Part shown: piece after piece, positions 1 to 5,096 of the stretch
How positions within the stretch are numbered: position 1 is the first letter of the stretch
How the letters are laid out: each line of letters opens with the position of its first letter
Origin: Synergistaceae bacterium
GTDB taxonomy: Bacteria; Synergistota; Synergistia; Synergistales; Aminobacteriaceae
Reading direction: 5' to 3'
Length of the DNA stretch: 5,096 nt
Assembly: GCA_009776565.1 (NCBI GenBank)
Contig: WRNQ01000026.1
Span: 9,403 to 14,498 of the forward strand
Position numbers and translations under genes: made by a program
Notes under the pieces: model-generated
Database searches by the model: none
What the model saw: the letters and a program-made list of their open reading frames with translations, nothing else
What the model was told of the DNA's origin: nothing

Positions 1-705
1 CAGGGCGATGATTTTGTCAAAATCCGGGCGGCTGTGAGCAATGCGCGGCAGACCGAATATAGGCCAGGCAGGGTCGTCGGGGTGGCATGCCATAACTACG
101 TTGCACTCCTCGCAAATGGGGATTATGGCGTCGAGGAAGTATTTGAAATTCTGACGCAGTATGTCGGGTGAAACGCACTCGTAATGCTTAAGCGTCGTCT
201 CAAGCTCCGCTAAACGTTCCGGCTCCCAGCCTGGCAAGCTGAATCCTTTGGAACCTTCAGCGGTTTTGCGGACTATATCCAGCGGCCCCATATTTTCCAG
301 CTCACTTTCGTCAAAATAAAGGCTTTTAGAGCCGTCATCGGGGATAACCCGGGCAAGGTCGGTGCGCAGCCAGTCGAACACAGGCATGAAGTTATATACT
401 ATGACCTTTACTCCATATTTAGCCAGATTGCGTATGGTAGTTATATAATTCTCAATGTATTTATCGCGGGTGGGCAAGCCCATCTTTATATCCTCGTGCA
501 CGTTAACGCTTTCAATTACTTCACATTCCAATTCTGAGGCGTGAATTTCGTCGATGTAGCTTTTTATCTCACTTTCAGTCCAGACCTCGCCTGCGGCTTT
601 ATAATCAAGGAAACCCATCACGCCGGTCATGGCTGGAATCTGTTTTATTTGACTTAATTTAATGGAGTCACTCTTCGAGCCGAACCATCTGAATGTCATT
701 TTCAT
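1..705 (-). CDS. uxuA: Mannonate dehydratase UxuA, partial (C-terminal part beyond the window)
   Basis: Catalyses dehydration of D-mannonate to 2-keto-3-deoxy-D-gluconate, a cytoplasmic step of hexuronate breakdown (family knowledge). The frame is open from the ATG at 705 to base 1 and gives 235 residues with no stop. Family members have about 350-395, so roughly the last third is missing. The N-terminus begins MKMTFRWFG, which is typical of the family. Other family blocks are IPAMTGVMG (23-31), VIESVNVHEDIKMGLPTRD (63-81), YNFMPVFDWLRTDLAR (104-119) and CHPDDPAWPIFGLPRI (207-222). The Cys207-His208 area corresponds to the metal-binding region of this TIM-barrel enzyme (family knowledge, residue match inferred). 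The start is supported by GAGGG at 712-716, six bases upstream. Another ATG lies at codon 3 but is worse placed. Only 19 bases separate it from the dctM stop, so it is very likely co-transcribed with the TRAP genes. Identity is near certain; the substrate entering the pathway is less so. Confidence 0.96.
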   Translation of the reverse strand, partial: MKMTFRWFGSKSDSIKLSQIKQIPAMTGVMGFLDYKAAGEVWTESEIKSYIDEIHASELECEVIESVNVHEDIKMGLPTRDKYIENYITTIRNLAKYGVKVIVYNFMPVFDWLRTDLARVIPDDGSKSLYFDESELENMGPLDIVRKTAEGSKGFSLPGWEPERLAELETTLKHYECVSPDILRQNFKYFLDAIIPICEECNVVMACHPDDPAWPIFGLPRIAHSRPDFDKIIAL

Positions 706-724
706 TTTAAGCCCTCACTTATGT

Positions 725-2020
725 TTATTTTGCAAACAAGTTTGGCAAGTACAGACTTATTTCGGGGATAAAAGTGATGAGCAGCAACGCAATAATCATG
801 CATAAGTAAAATGGCAGCGTCGCTTTTACAAGTCGCTCAATCGGCACTTTCGATACGGCCGAGCCAATGAATAAGACCGTGCCGACCGGCGGCGTGAGCA
901 GACCGATGCCGCAATTGAGAATGAGTATGATACCGTATTGAATTGGGTCAATGCCAATTGATTTGGCAATCGGCAATAAAATCGGCGTGGTAATCAGGAT
1001 TATTGGCGCCATGTCCATAATGCAGCCGAGTATTAGCAGAATTAAATTAATAAGCAGCGCCAGAATAATTCGGTTTTCGGTTATACTTGTAATAGCTTCG
1101 GCCGCTAAACTGGGAACGTGAAGTATTGTCATACAATAGCTGAACACACTGGAGGTTGCAATCAGTATAAGTACTATGGCTAAGGTGTCAACACAATCTT
1201 CCAGCACGCGCCAGACGCCTTTCCAATCCAGCCCTCTATAGATGTAAACGCTCACAAAAAGGCTATATATAACTGCAATAGCGGCGGATTCCGTTGCGGT
1301 AAATACTCCGCCAACCACGCCTACTACAACAATGACTACTGCGGCTAAAGCCCAGAATGAAACCAACACTTGCTTTATGACGGTTATCAGGTTAAAAGGA
1401 GAACCCTTTGGATACTGACGCTTGACGGAAATAATGTAAGAGCCAATCATTAATGACAGCGCAAGTATTGCGCCGGGAATATACCCCGCCAGGAACAGGC
1501 TGCCCACCGAGACGCCGCCTGCTGTTGTGGCGTAAATGACCATGTTATGACTTGGTGGAACGAGAAGCCCCTCACATGACGATGTTATCGTTACGGCTGC
1601 GGAAAAGTCATCGTCATAGCCTTGGTCAACCATCATGGGGATAAGTATGGGACCGATTGAAGCCGTATCGGCGGTTGCTGATCCGGAAATACCACCAAAA
1701 AAGTATGAAGCAACAATGTTGACCATAGCAAGACCGCCGCGCATCCAGCCTACCAGCGAGTCGGCAAGCGCTATCAATTTTGCTGAAATACCGCCCGATC
1801 CCATGAGCATACCCATAGTGATGAAGAATGGCACAGCCATAAGACCGAAAGAGCTGATGCCTTTTACCATATGCTGGCATATAGTTGTCAGGTTAAGTCC
1901 CTGGACGGTCAAACAGAGCACTGATGCTAAACCAACCGCGTAGGCAATGGGAAAGCGCAGGAGGATCATTAAGCCAAAACTGCCCAGTAATGCAATAATT
2001 GCAAGCGTCTGAGTGCTCAT
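725..2020 (-). CDS. dctM: TRAP transporter large membrane subunit, DctM family
   Basis: Large permease subunit of a tripartite ATP-independent periplasmic (TRAP) transporter, which uses an ion gradient (normally sodium) to import a carboxylate delivered by the binding protein. The 431 residues match the usual length of about 425-430, and the protein is almost entirely hydrophobic segments (about 11-13 helices). Family blocks seen are RFPIAYAVGLAS (22-33), FGGISGSATADTASIGPILIPMM (108-130), PPSHNMVIYATTAGGVSVGSLFLAGYIPG (155-183), GGVFTATESAAIAVIYS (237-253), GCIMDMAPIILITTPILLPIA (332-352) and GLLTPPVGTVLF (373-384). The SGSATAD, TATES and MDMAPI segments lie in the re-entrant hairpin and ion/substrate regions of known TRAP membrane subunits. 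The ATG overlaps the dctQ stop as ATGA, and an AGGAGGT at 2030-2036 lies nine bases upstream inside dctQ, so translation is probably coupled. No defect is visible. The symbol denotes the family; the substrate is probably not a C4-dicarboxylate. Confidence 0.96.
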   Translation of the reverse strand: MSTQTLAIIALLGSFGLMILLRFPIAYAVGLASVLCLTVQGLNLTTICQHMVKGISSFGLMAVPFFITMGMLMGSGGISAKLIALADSLVGWMRGGLAMVNIVASYFFGGISGSATADTASIGPILIPMMVDQGYDDDFSAAVTITSSCEGLLVPPSHNMVIYATTAGGVSVGSLFLAGYIPGAILALSLMIGSYIISVKRQYPKGSPFNLITVIKQVLVSFWALAAVVIVVVGVVGGVFTATESAAIAVIYSLFVSVYIYRGLDWKGVWRVLEDCVDTLAIVLILIATSSVFSYCMTILHVPSLAAEAITSITENRIILALLINLILLILGCIMDMAPIILITTPILLPIAKSIGIDPIQYGIILILNCGIGLLTPPVGTVLFIGSAVSKVPIERLVKATLPFYLCMIIALLLITFIPEISLYLPNLFAK

Positions 2021-2544
2021 GCCGCTTTTACCTCCTCAATAAAGAACGCTTTGATATGTTCGTAAAGCACTTCTATTTGAAAAATCACCATGGCAACTCC
2101 GGCTAGCGGAATAGGAAAATACATCCAAAAGCGCGATACAGAAGGCATGGAAACGTAGACGCCTCTGCTGCCGAGCGTAGTTGCATACCTCCAGCCAACG
2201 ATCATCATTATTAGTCCGAGAGTTAATACGCATATGTCAGATAGCACATCCAAAGACTTAACAAGATTTTTGTTCAGATATATATCCAGCGCGTTCATTC
2301 TGATATGCGAGCCCTTGCGAATGGCAATTGCAGCGGAAAGTACCGCCATATAAGCCATACATGAAAGAACAACCTCTTCGCTCCATGCTGGATCGGGAAC
2401 AAATGAAACATAGCGGCCGGTAACGGCCATTGAGGTGATGGCGATATCAGCAATAAGAAGTAACTTACACAAAAACAAAACAACTTTATGGGCAAAATTG
2501 AAAAACGGTTTTGTTTTGTCAATTGTTGCAAAAATGCTTGGCAT
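2017..2544 (-). CDS. dctQ: TRAP transporter small membrane subunit, DctQ family
   Basis: Small membrane subunit that binds DctM and with it forms the TRAP permease. With the ATG at 2544 the product is 175 residues, normal for the family. Four hydrophobic segments are visible, at about 20-43, 57-76, 98-118 and 142-162. The hallmark is GRYVSF followed by WSEEVVLSCMAYMAVLSAAIAIRKGSHIRMNALD (54-87), with the conserved acidic pair after Trp and the GSHIRMN motif. The C-terminal PSVSRFWMYFPIPLAG (134-149) also matches family usage. I chose the 2544 start because AAGGAGGGG (2554-2562) sits nine bases before it. The frame is open upstream to a GTG at 2598, but that would put 18 unlikely residues across a terminator hairpin. 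The gene ends in a 4-base overlap with dctM. It is separated from dctP by 242 bp of structured DNA, unusually long for a TRAP operon. Confidence 0.94.
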   Translation of the reverse strand: MPSIFATIDKTKPFFNFAHKVVLFLCKLLLIADIAITSMAVTGRYVSFVPDPAWSEEVVLSCMAYMAVLSAAIAIRKGSHIRMNALDIYLNKNLVKSLDVLSDICVLTLGLIMMIVGWRYATTLGSRGVYVSMPSVSRFWMYFPIPLAGVAMVIFQIEVLYEHIKAFFIEEVKAA

Positions 2545-2553
2545 AAAACATTT

Positions 2554-2562
2554 CCCCTCCTT
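2554..2562 (-). promoter_or_regulatory. Ribosome binding site that sets the dctQ start
   Basis: AAGGAGGGG on the minus strand, nine bases before the ATG at 2544. It is strongly complementary to the 16S rRNA 3' end and decides in favour of the shorter DctQ beginning MPSIFATID. Another ATG at 2551 is out of frame with dctQ and too close to this site. The site lies directly downstream of the terminator hairpin. Confidence 0.85.
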
Positions 2563-2570
2563 GTAATTAA
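2560..2570. repeat. 11-bp direct repeat, copy 1 (dctQ side)
   Basis: CTTGTAATTAA on the plus strand occurs here next to the dctQ ribosome binding site, and identically at 2775-2785 just beyond the dctP stop codon. The copies bracket the terminator and the palindrome, as a target-site duplication would, though the palindrome end itself overlaps the second copy. The repeat is AT-rich, so chance is possible. Confidence 0.5.
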
Positions 2571-2571
2571 G

Positions 2572-2600
2572 AAAAGGGCGCCGGGTATTCCCCGACACCC
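2572..2600 (-). terminator. Intrinsic terminator or attenuator between dctP and dctQ
   Basis: Reading the minus strand, GGGTGTCGGG, a five-base loop GAATA, and CCCGGCGCCC form a 10-bp stem (2576-2600) in which all positions pair, two of them as G-U. It is followed by TTTTCTT. This is a standard Rho-independent terminator shape. It lies ahead of the dctQ ribosome binding site in the same operon, so it probably ends only part of the transcripts. That would give more dctP than dctQM mRNA, as binding-protein transporters commonly need. Whether it is constitutive or regulated cannot be told from sequence. Confidence 0.75.
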
Positions 2601-2635
2601 CTGGCTAACAAAGCCATATTTAATTAAATTTACGA

Positions 2636-2644
2636 ATTATATCA
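2636..2644 (-). promoter_or_regulatory. Possible extended -10 promoter inside the dctP-dctQ gap
   Basis: The minus strand reads TGATATAAT: a perfect TATAAT (2636-2641) preceded by the TGn extension (2642-2644). No good -35 hexamer is seen at 16-18 bases; the nearest, TTGGAA, is about 20 bases away. A transcript would start near 2629 and meet the terminator at 2572-2600 after some 30-55 bases. The surrounding DNA is AT-rich, so the match could be chance. Confidence 0.3.
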
Positions 2645-2664
2645 ATTTGTTTAATATGTTATTC

Positions 2665-2778
2665 CAAGTTGAAATCGAATGTAGGCGAGGCGGCTTATGC
2701 GCCCCGTCCCGATGGCGTAGATAGAGCTACGTCGAGCGTCGGGCGCGCATAAACAACTATACGTACGATTACGACTTG
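2665..2778. repeat. 114-bp imperfect palindrome (REP/MITE-like element, unclassified)
   Basis: The ends CAAGTTG and CGACTTG start an inverted repeat that runs to a central hexanucleotide loop at 2721-2726. Outer arms of 19 bases (2665-2683 against 2760-2778) pair with two mismatches and two G-U pairs. After an asymmetric internal loop, ATGCGC (2697-2702) pairs with GCGCAT (2745-2750). CCCGATG (2708-2714) then pairs with 2737-2743, and CGTAG (2716-2720) with CTACG (2727-2731). The element is GC-rich within AT-rich flanks and has no coding potential that I trust. It lies just after the dctP stop codon. It could be a dispersed palindromic repeat or a non-autonomous mobile element. In RNA it would form a long hairpin that could protect the dctP message 3' end. 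I do not recognise it as a named family. Confidence 0.8.
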
Positions 2779-2785
2779 TAATTAA
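2775..2785. repeat. 11-bp direct repeat, copy 2 (dctP side)
   Basis: This is the second exact copy of CTTGTAATTAA. Its first four bases are the outer end of the 114-bp palindrome, and it ends one base before the dctP stop codon on this strand (2787-2789). If the DNA between the two copies were removed with one copy, dctP would be followed within about 20 bases by the dctQ ribosome binding site, a normal TRAP operon spacing. Confidence 0.5.
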
Positions 2786-2786
2786 A

Positions 2787-3797
2787 TTATTTACCTAAGT
2801 CTAAAAGCTTTTGATATAACTCAGCCTGATCTTTAGTGGATTCCGTAATTATGTCCTTGCAGGCTTCAGCCCATTCGGCCATATTTGGGACTTCAATAAC
2901 GTTCACGCCTTCGGCAATCAAGGATGCAAGCACTTCTTGCTCCGCCTGCTCTGAAATTCTGGCGTTGAATTCCTGTGCGAAAGCGCCCGCCTCCATGAGG
3001 CATTTCTGTTGGTTTTCCGTCAGCTTATTCCAAGCGGCGTCGGTAATAATGACCTGTATAGCGCCCAGGGTATGCGCGTCAAGAATCAAGTTAGGAGCGG
3101 GTTCATGGAATGAGTTGGACTTATAGTTGGCGATAGGTTGCTCTGCGCCGTCGACAACTTTAGTTTGCAGGGCGGAATACAGTTCTCCGAAAGAAATGAC
3201 GGTTGGGCTTGCGCCAAGCCCCTGGACCATGCCGGTCATAATTGGGTCGTTGGAAACGCGCAGTTTTAAGCCTTTAAAATCTTGTAACCCTGAAACAGGG
3301 TTGACTGTGAAAAAATGACGGAAACCTTCCTCGCCGTAAAAGAGTCCGCGCACGCCCATTTTAATGTCGACAGGTTCGTTCAGGAATTCAGGCGCCAACT
3401 CGCTCTCTGCAAATTTCCAGAAATGAGCGCGGTTGACGAATGTATACGGGATGGATAAGAGCGTTGACTTTTTAGCGCCATAGCTTGTCAGAGCAAAAGC
3501 GGATATGCGCGACATTTGGATAGTGTCGTTTCCGCCAAGCATTGAGTCCAGTACATCGTTCTCGGAGCCCAATACGGCGCTGGGTTGAATATCAATGATA
3601 ACAGAGCCGCCCGAAAGCTCCTCAACCTTTGCTTTGAAGGTTGTTCCAGTGCGACCTACAATGGTGTCGAGAGGATTGACCTCGGCATAAACAAGGGTGA
3701 CTTTTGGATCGTCAGCCACACTTCCAGCAAACGCTGTACTACAGACAGTAAGGCTGAGAATCGCCGCGAAAGACAATAAAACCATAAATTTTTTCAT
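2787..3797 (-). CDS. dctP: TRAP transporter solute-binding protein, DctP family
   Basis: Extracytoplasmic receptor that captures the substrate and hands it to DctQM. The product has 336 residues, typical for the family. A signal peptide is clear: MKK, a hydrophobic stretch to about residue 19, and an AFA cleavage site at 22-24. Cys19 is preceded by LTV, a poor lipobox, so a lipoprotein is less likely. Family features are QPSAVLGSENDVLDSMLGGNDTIQMS (71-96), GVRGLFYGEEGFRHFF (148-163), FKGLKLRVSNDPIMTGMVQGLGASPTVISFGELYSALQTKVVDGAEQP (174-221) and a helical C-terminus. Arg180 in LKLRV is the conserved residue that holds the substrate carboxylate in TRAP binding proteins (family knowledge). I chose the ATG at 3797 because GGAGGT (3806-3811) lies eight bases upstream; the in-frame GTG at 3803 is only two bases from it. 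It is the first gene of the operon, directly behind a promoter. The linked uxuA suggests a uronate or aldonate ligand. Confidence 0.95.
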   Translation of the reverse strand: MKKFMVLLSFAAILSLTVCSTAFAGSVADDPKVTLVYAEVNPLDTIVGRTGTTFKAKVEELSGGSVIIDIQPSAVLGSENDVLDSMLGGNDTIQMSRISAFALTSYGAKKSTLLSIPYTFVNRAHFWKFAESELAPEFLNEPVDIKMGVRGLFYGEEGFRHFFTVNPVSGLQDFKGLKLRVSNDPIMTGMVQGLGASPTVISFGELYSALQTKVVDGAEQPIANYKSNSFHEPAPNLILDAHTLGAIQVIITDAAWNKLTENQQKCLMEAGAFAQEFNARISEQAEQEVLASLIAEGVNVIEVPNMAEWAEACKDIITESTKDQAELYQKLLDLGK

Positions 3798-3805
3798 GTT
3801 CACTT

Positions 3806-3811
3806 ACCTCC
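3806..3811 (-). promoter_or_regulatory. Ribosome binding site that sets the dctP start
   Basis: GGAGGT on the minus strand, with an eight-base spacer to the ATG at 3797. It rules out the in-frame GTG at 3803 as the main start and gives a signal peptide beginning MKKFMV. Confidence 0.88.
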
Positions 3812-3839
3812 ATTTTTTGTATTATCCGGAATAAACTGC

Positions 3840-3853
3840 GTGCATAAGTGCAT
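3840..3853 (-). promoter_or_regulatory. Possible operator: tandem ATGCAC near the dctP transcription start
   Basis: On the minus strand ATGCAC occurs twice with an eight-base period (3848-3853 and 3840-3845), and TGCA-CTTA-TGCA within it forms a short inverted repeat. It lies just downstream of the predicted transcription start, where a repressor would block clearance. No regulator gene is in the window, so this is a positional guess. Confidence 0.25.
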
Positions 3854-3862
3854 TTGTAGCAA

Positions 3863-3891
3863 AGCATATCACGCCTTTGCCAACTGGTCAA
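3863..3891 (-). promoter_or_regulatory. Sigma-70 type promoter of the dctPQM-uxuA operon
   Basis: Minus strand: -35 TTGACC (3886-3891), a 17-base spacer, and -10 TATGCT (3863-3868) preceded by TGA (3869-3871), which fits an extended -10. Transcription would begin near 3855-3857, giving a leader of about 58 bases before the dctP ATG. It is the best promoter match I found in the gap upstream of dctP, and its position fits operon control. Confidence 0.72.
3877..3891. promoter_or_regulatory. Possible operator overlapping the -35 box
   Basis: The 15-bp sequence has the symmetric pattern TTGNCNANTNGNCAA (minus strand TTGACCAGTTGGCAA) and covers the whole -35 hexamer. A repressor bound here would occlude RNA polymerase. 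GntR- and LacI-family regulators commonly control uronate operons and bind palindromes of about this size, but the sequence does not identify the regulator. Confidence 0.35.
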
Positions 3892-3991
3892 CTAGGATTC
3901 GCTTATATTTTCAGGGTATTTTATTTTAAAAAATTATTAATTACACTTTTCCACTTTGCTGTTATTCAAACACTCACGAATACTTTATCTA

Positions 3992-4285
3992 TCAAGCGCT
4001 GTTGCGCTCCATGAACCACCTGGCGCCGGTTTTATCTTCTTCAAGAAAAAGATATGTTTCGCGGCCTCCGGCTCTGACGGTGTAACGCAACCCCACGCCG
4101 CCGGCTTTGAGGGACGCGGCTGGCCGTACGTTAAGCACCTTGTCTATTTTATAGCGATAGCCATCCTCCCATACGAAAGATCGCGGCACTATCCGGCCAT
4201 CTTTAAGCCTGTCCTCATTCACGTCAACGTAAACCTTGTAATCGTTTTCCATGTAAAGCTTATAATCAATAATATCAGTGTCCAC
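3992..4285 (-). CDS. Small protein of unknown function, downstream of dinB
   Basis: Encodes 97 residues with a GTG start. The start is supported by GAAGGG (4292-4297), six bases upstream; the first in-frame ATG is codon 12 and has no comparable site. I see no signal peptide or membrane segment. The product is charged, with an acidic N-terminal third, a central P-x-SFVWEDGYRYKIDKVLNV block (34-52), and a C-terminal AGGRETYLFLEE...RWFMER block (72-94). That spacing of an aromatic FxW-G-Y strand, a VL helix or strand and a late YLF...W strand suggests a small beta-rich cytoplasmic fold. It loosely recalls small proteins encoded beside Y-family polymerases (DUF6504-like), but I cannot confirm homology. 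It begins 13 bases after the dinB stop, so it is probably co-transcribed and may act with the polymerase. No clear terminator follows it. Confidence 0.8.
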   Translation of the reverse strand: MDTDIIDYKLYMENDYKVYVDVNEDRLKDGRIVPRSFVWEDGYRYKIDKVLNVRPAASLKAGGVGLRYTVRAGGRETYLFLEEDKTGARWFMERNSA

Positions 4286-4298
4286 CTGTATCCCTTCT

Positions 4299-5096
4299 TT
4301 ACAAGTACCCTATTGGGTGTATAACATGTTCATCTTTTGCGTTGAGCTTCCCGAGTTTCGGGTCAACTTGCGCTAATGCGCGATTTATCGCGGAATGTCC
4401 AAAGCGGCGCCGGATATCATCAATGACATATTCCAATTTTTCCTCGCGTTCACGTTTTCCCTCATCTTCAAAAAGTGAAAGTTGACACGCCGCGCCGATT
4501 GGTATGAGGTTTGTCCCTCGTATTCCGATACTGCGCAGAGGCTTATCCCATTTATAATTTGCCCGCAACAGCCTCATCGCAGCGGAGCATAGTTCGGCGG
4601 ATATATGCGTTGGGCGCGGAAGCGCCGTTTGCCGCGTAAACCAAAGCAGCTCATTATCCCGCAAAGATATTTCGACTGTCCCTGCCTGTAACCCAAGCTC
4701 CCTCATGCGCTCGGCAACGCTTTCCGCAAGATTTTGAAATACAATATGAGCGTCTTCGTCATTTTCAAGGTCGCGCGGACAAGTTGTGCTGTTTCCGACA
4801 GATTTTACAACCTTTTCTTCTCCGAATTCAGCGACAGGCGATGTATCAAGCCCATTTGCGTATGTGTGCAGAAATAGCCCCCACTTGCCAAACCAACTTT
4901 TTAAGTGATTGGGATTGCACGTCGCGATGTCCCCAATCGTCTTAATGTTGTATTTAGCCAATGCGATTTGCGTAGCCCTGCCTACGCCGAGGAGTTCGGC
5001 GGCCGGGAGCGGCCAGACTATTTCGCGGAAGTTACCCCTTGTAATAACGGTGGTTGCGTCCGGCTTTTTGATGTCGGAGCCGAGCTTTGCAAAAAT
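4299..5096 (-). CDS. dinB: DNA polymerase IV (Y-family), partial (N-terminal part beyond the window)
   Basis: Error-prone translesion polymerase. The frame is open from the right edge to the stop at 4299-4301, giving the last 265 residues; the catalytic palm with its metal-binding acidic residues lies outside. Numbering from the edge, FAKLGSDIKKPDATTVI (2-18) ends the palm. WPLPAAELLGVGRATQIALAKYNIKTIGDIA (28-58) is the thumb with a helix-hairpin-helix. Residues from about 90 to 200 (VVKSVGNSTTCPRDL onward, with VAERMRELGL and LRSIGIRGTNLIP) form the little-finger domain. QLSLF (4470-4484) is an exact sliding-clamp binding pentapeptide. It is followed by a 56-residue tail ending HVIHPIGYL, which is usual in Firmicute DinB proteins but absent from the E. 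coli type. Such genes are often damage-inducible, but the promoter is outside the window. A TTG at 4961 in this frame is an internal codon, not a start. Confidence 0.95.
   Translation of the reverse strand: MFAKLGSDIKKPDATTVITRGNFREIVWPLPAAELLGVGRATQIALAKYNIKTIGDIATCNPNHLKSWFGKWGLFLHTYANGLDTSPVAEFGEEKVVKSVGNSTTCPRDLENDEDAHIVFQNLAESVAERMRELGLQAGTVEISLRDNELLWFTRQTALPRPTHISAELCSAAMRLLRANYKWDKPLRSIGIRGTNLIPIGAACQLSLFEDEGKREREEKLEYVIDDIRRRFGHSAINRALAQVDPKLGKLNAKDEHVIHPIGYL

Noticed and set aside
1635..1943. Plus-strand open frame opposite dctM
   Set aside because: It is antisense to a highly conserved DctM region and its composition is that of a shadow frame.
2545..2598. N-terminal extension of DctQ from a GTG at 2598
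   Set aside because: It would translate through the terminator hairpin and the ribosome binding site at 2554-2562, and adds 18 residues not typical of the family.
2488..2724. Plus-strand open frame across the dctP-dctQ gap
   Set aside because: It overlaps dctQ in antisense and runs through the terminator and palindrome. No ribosome binding site or recognisable protein content was seen.
2621..2788. TAATTAAATT at 2621-2630 and 2779-2788 as a target-site duplication of the palindrome
   Set aside because: The left copy is 34 bases from the palindrome, and the sequence is low-complexity and itself partly palindromic. The 11-bp repeat at 2560/2775 is the better candidate.
3735..3750. Lipoprotein signal at Cys19 of DctP
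   Set aside because: The preceding residues LTV do not fit a lipobox, and a good AFA signal peptidase I site follows.
3798..3803. GTG start for DctP two codons upstream
   Set aside because: Only two bases separate it from GGAGGT, whereas the ATG at 3797 has ideal eight-base spacing.
3995..4008. Hairpin AGCGC-AACA-GCGCT at the end of the small gene as a terminator
   Set aside because: It has only five base pairs, lies inside the coding region and is not followed by a T-run.
3956..4324. Plus-strand open frame opposite the small dinB-linked gene
   Set aside because: No ribosome binding site of note. The minus-strand frame has one, fits operon spacing and has protein-like composition.

Overview
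The window looks like a piece of a bacterial chromosome of moderate GC content, most likely from a Firmicute (Clostridia or Negativicutes type). This is inferred from strong GGAGG-type ribosome binding sites, the Gram-positive style of the DNA polymerase IV tail, and a mannonate dehydratase of the Firmicute form. No rRNA or other taxonomic marker is present, so the placement is tentative. Every gene I can support lies on the minus strand, so the window reads from right to left.

From the right edge, the first transcription unit contains the 3' part of a Y-family DNA polymerase IV gene (dinB, 4299-5096, its 5' part outside the window). After 13 bases comes a small gene of unknown function (3992-4285, GTG start). 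A 194-bp gap up to the preferred dctP start (3798-3991) holds a good sigma-70 type promoter (extended -10, 17-base spacer) and possible operators.

The second unit is a carbohydrate-acid uptake and catabolism operon: dctP (periplasmic/extracytoplasmic solute-binding protein, 2787-3797), dctQ (small membrane subunit, 2017-2544), dctM (large membrane subunit, 725-2020, overlapping dctQ by 4 bases), and uxuA (mannonate dehydratase, 1-705, 3' part outside the window). The three dct genes encode a complete tripartite TRAP transporter. Co-transcription with uxuA suggests that the substrate is a hexuronate or a related sugar acid such as mannonate, which UxuA would feed into 2-keto-3-deoxygluconate. 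That substrate assignment is inference from context.

The most unusual stretch is the 242-bp gap between dctP and dctQ (2545-2786). It holds a 114-bp imperfect palindrome (2665-2778), a perfect TATAAT with an extended -10 TG, and a 10-bp-stem intrinsic terminator just before the dctQ ribosome binding site. An exact 11-bp direct repeat at both ends of the gap suggests that the block could be an insertion. In the transcript these structures would be expected to favour a high dctP:dctQM ratio. I see no CRISPR array, transposase, tRNA or rRNA, and no clear evidence of a wholly new system. The palindromic element and the small dinB-linked protein are the parts least explained by known biology.
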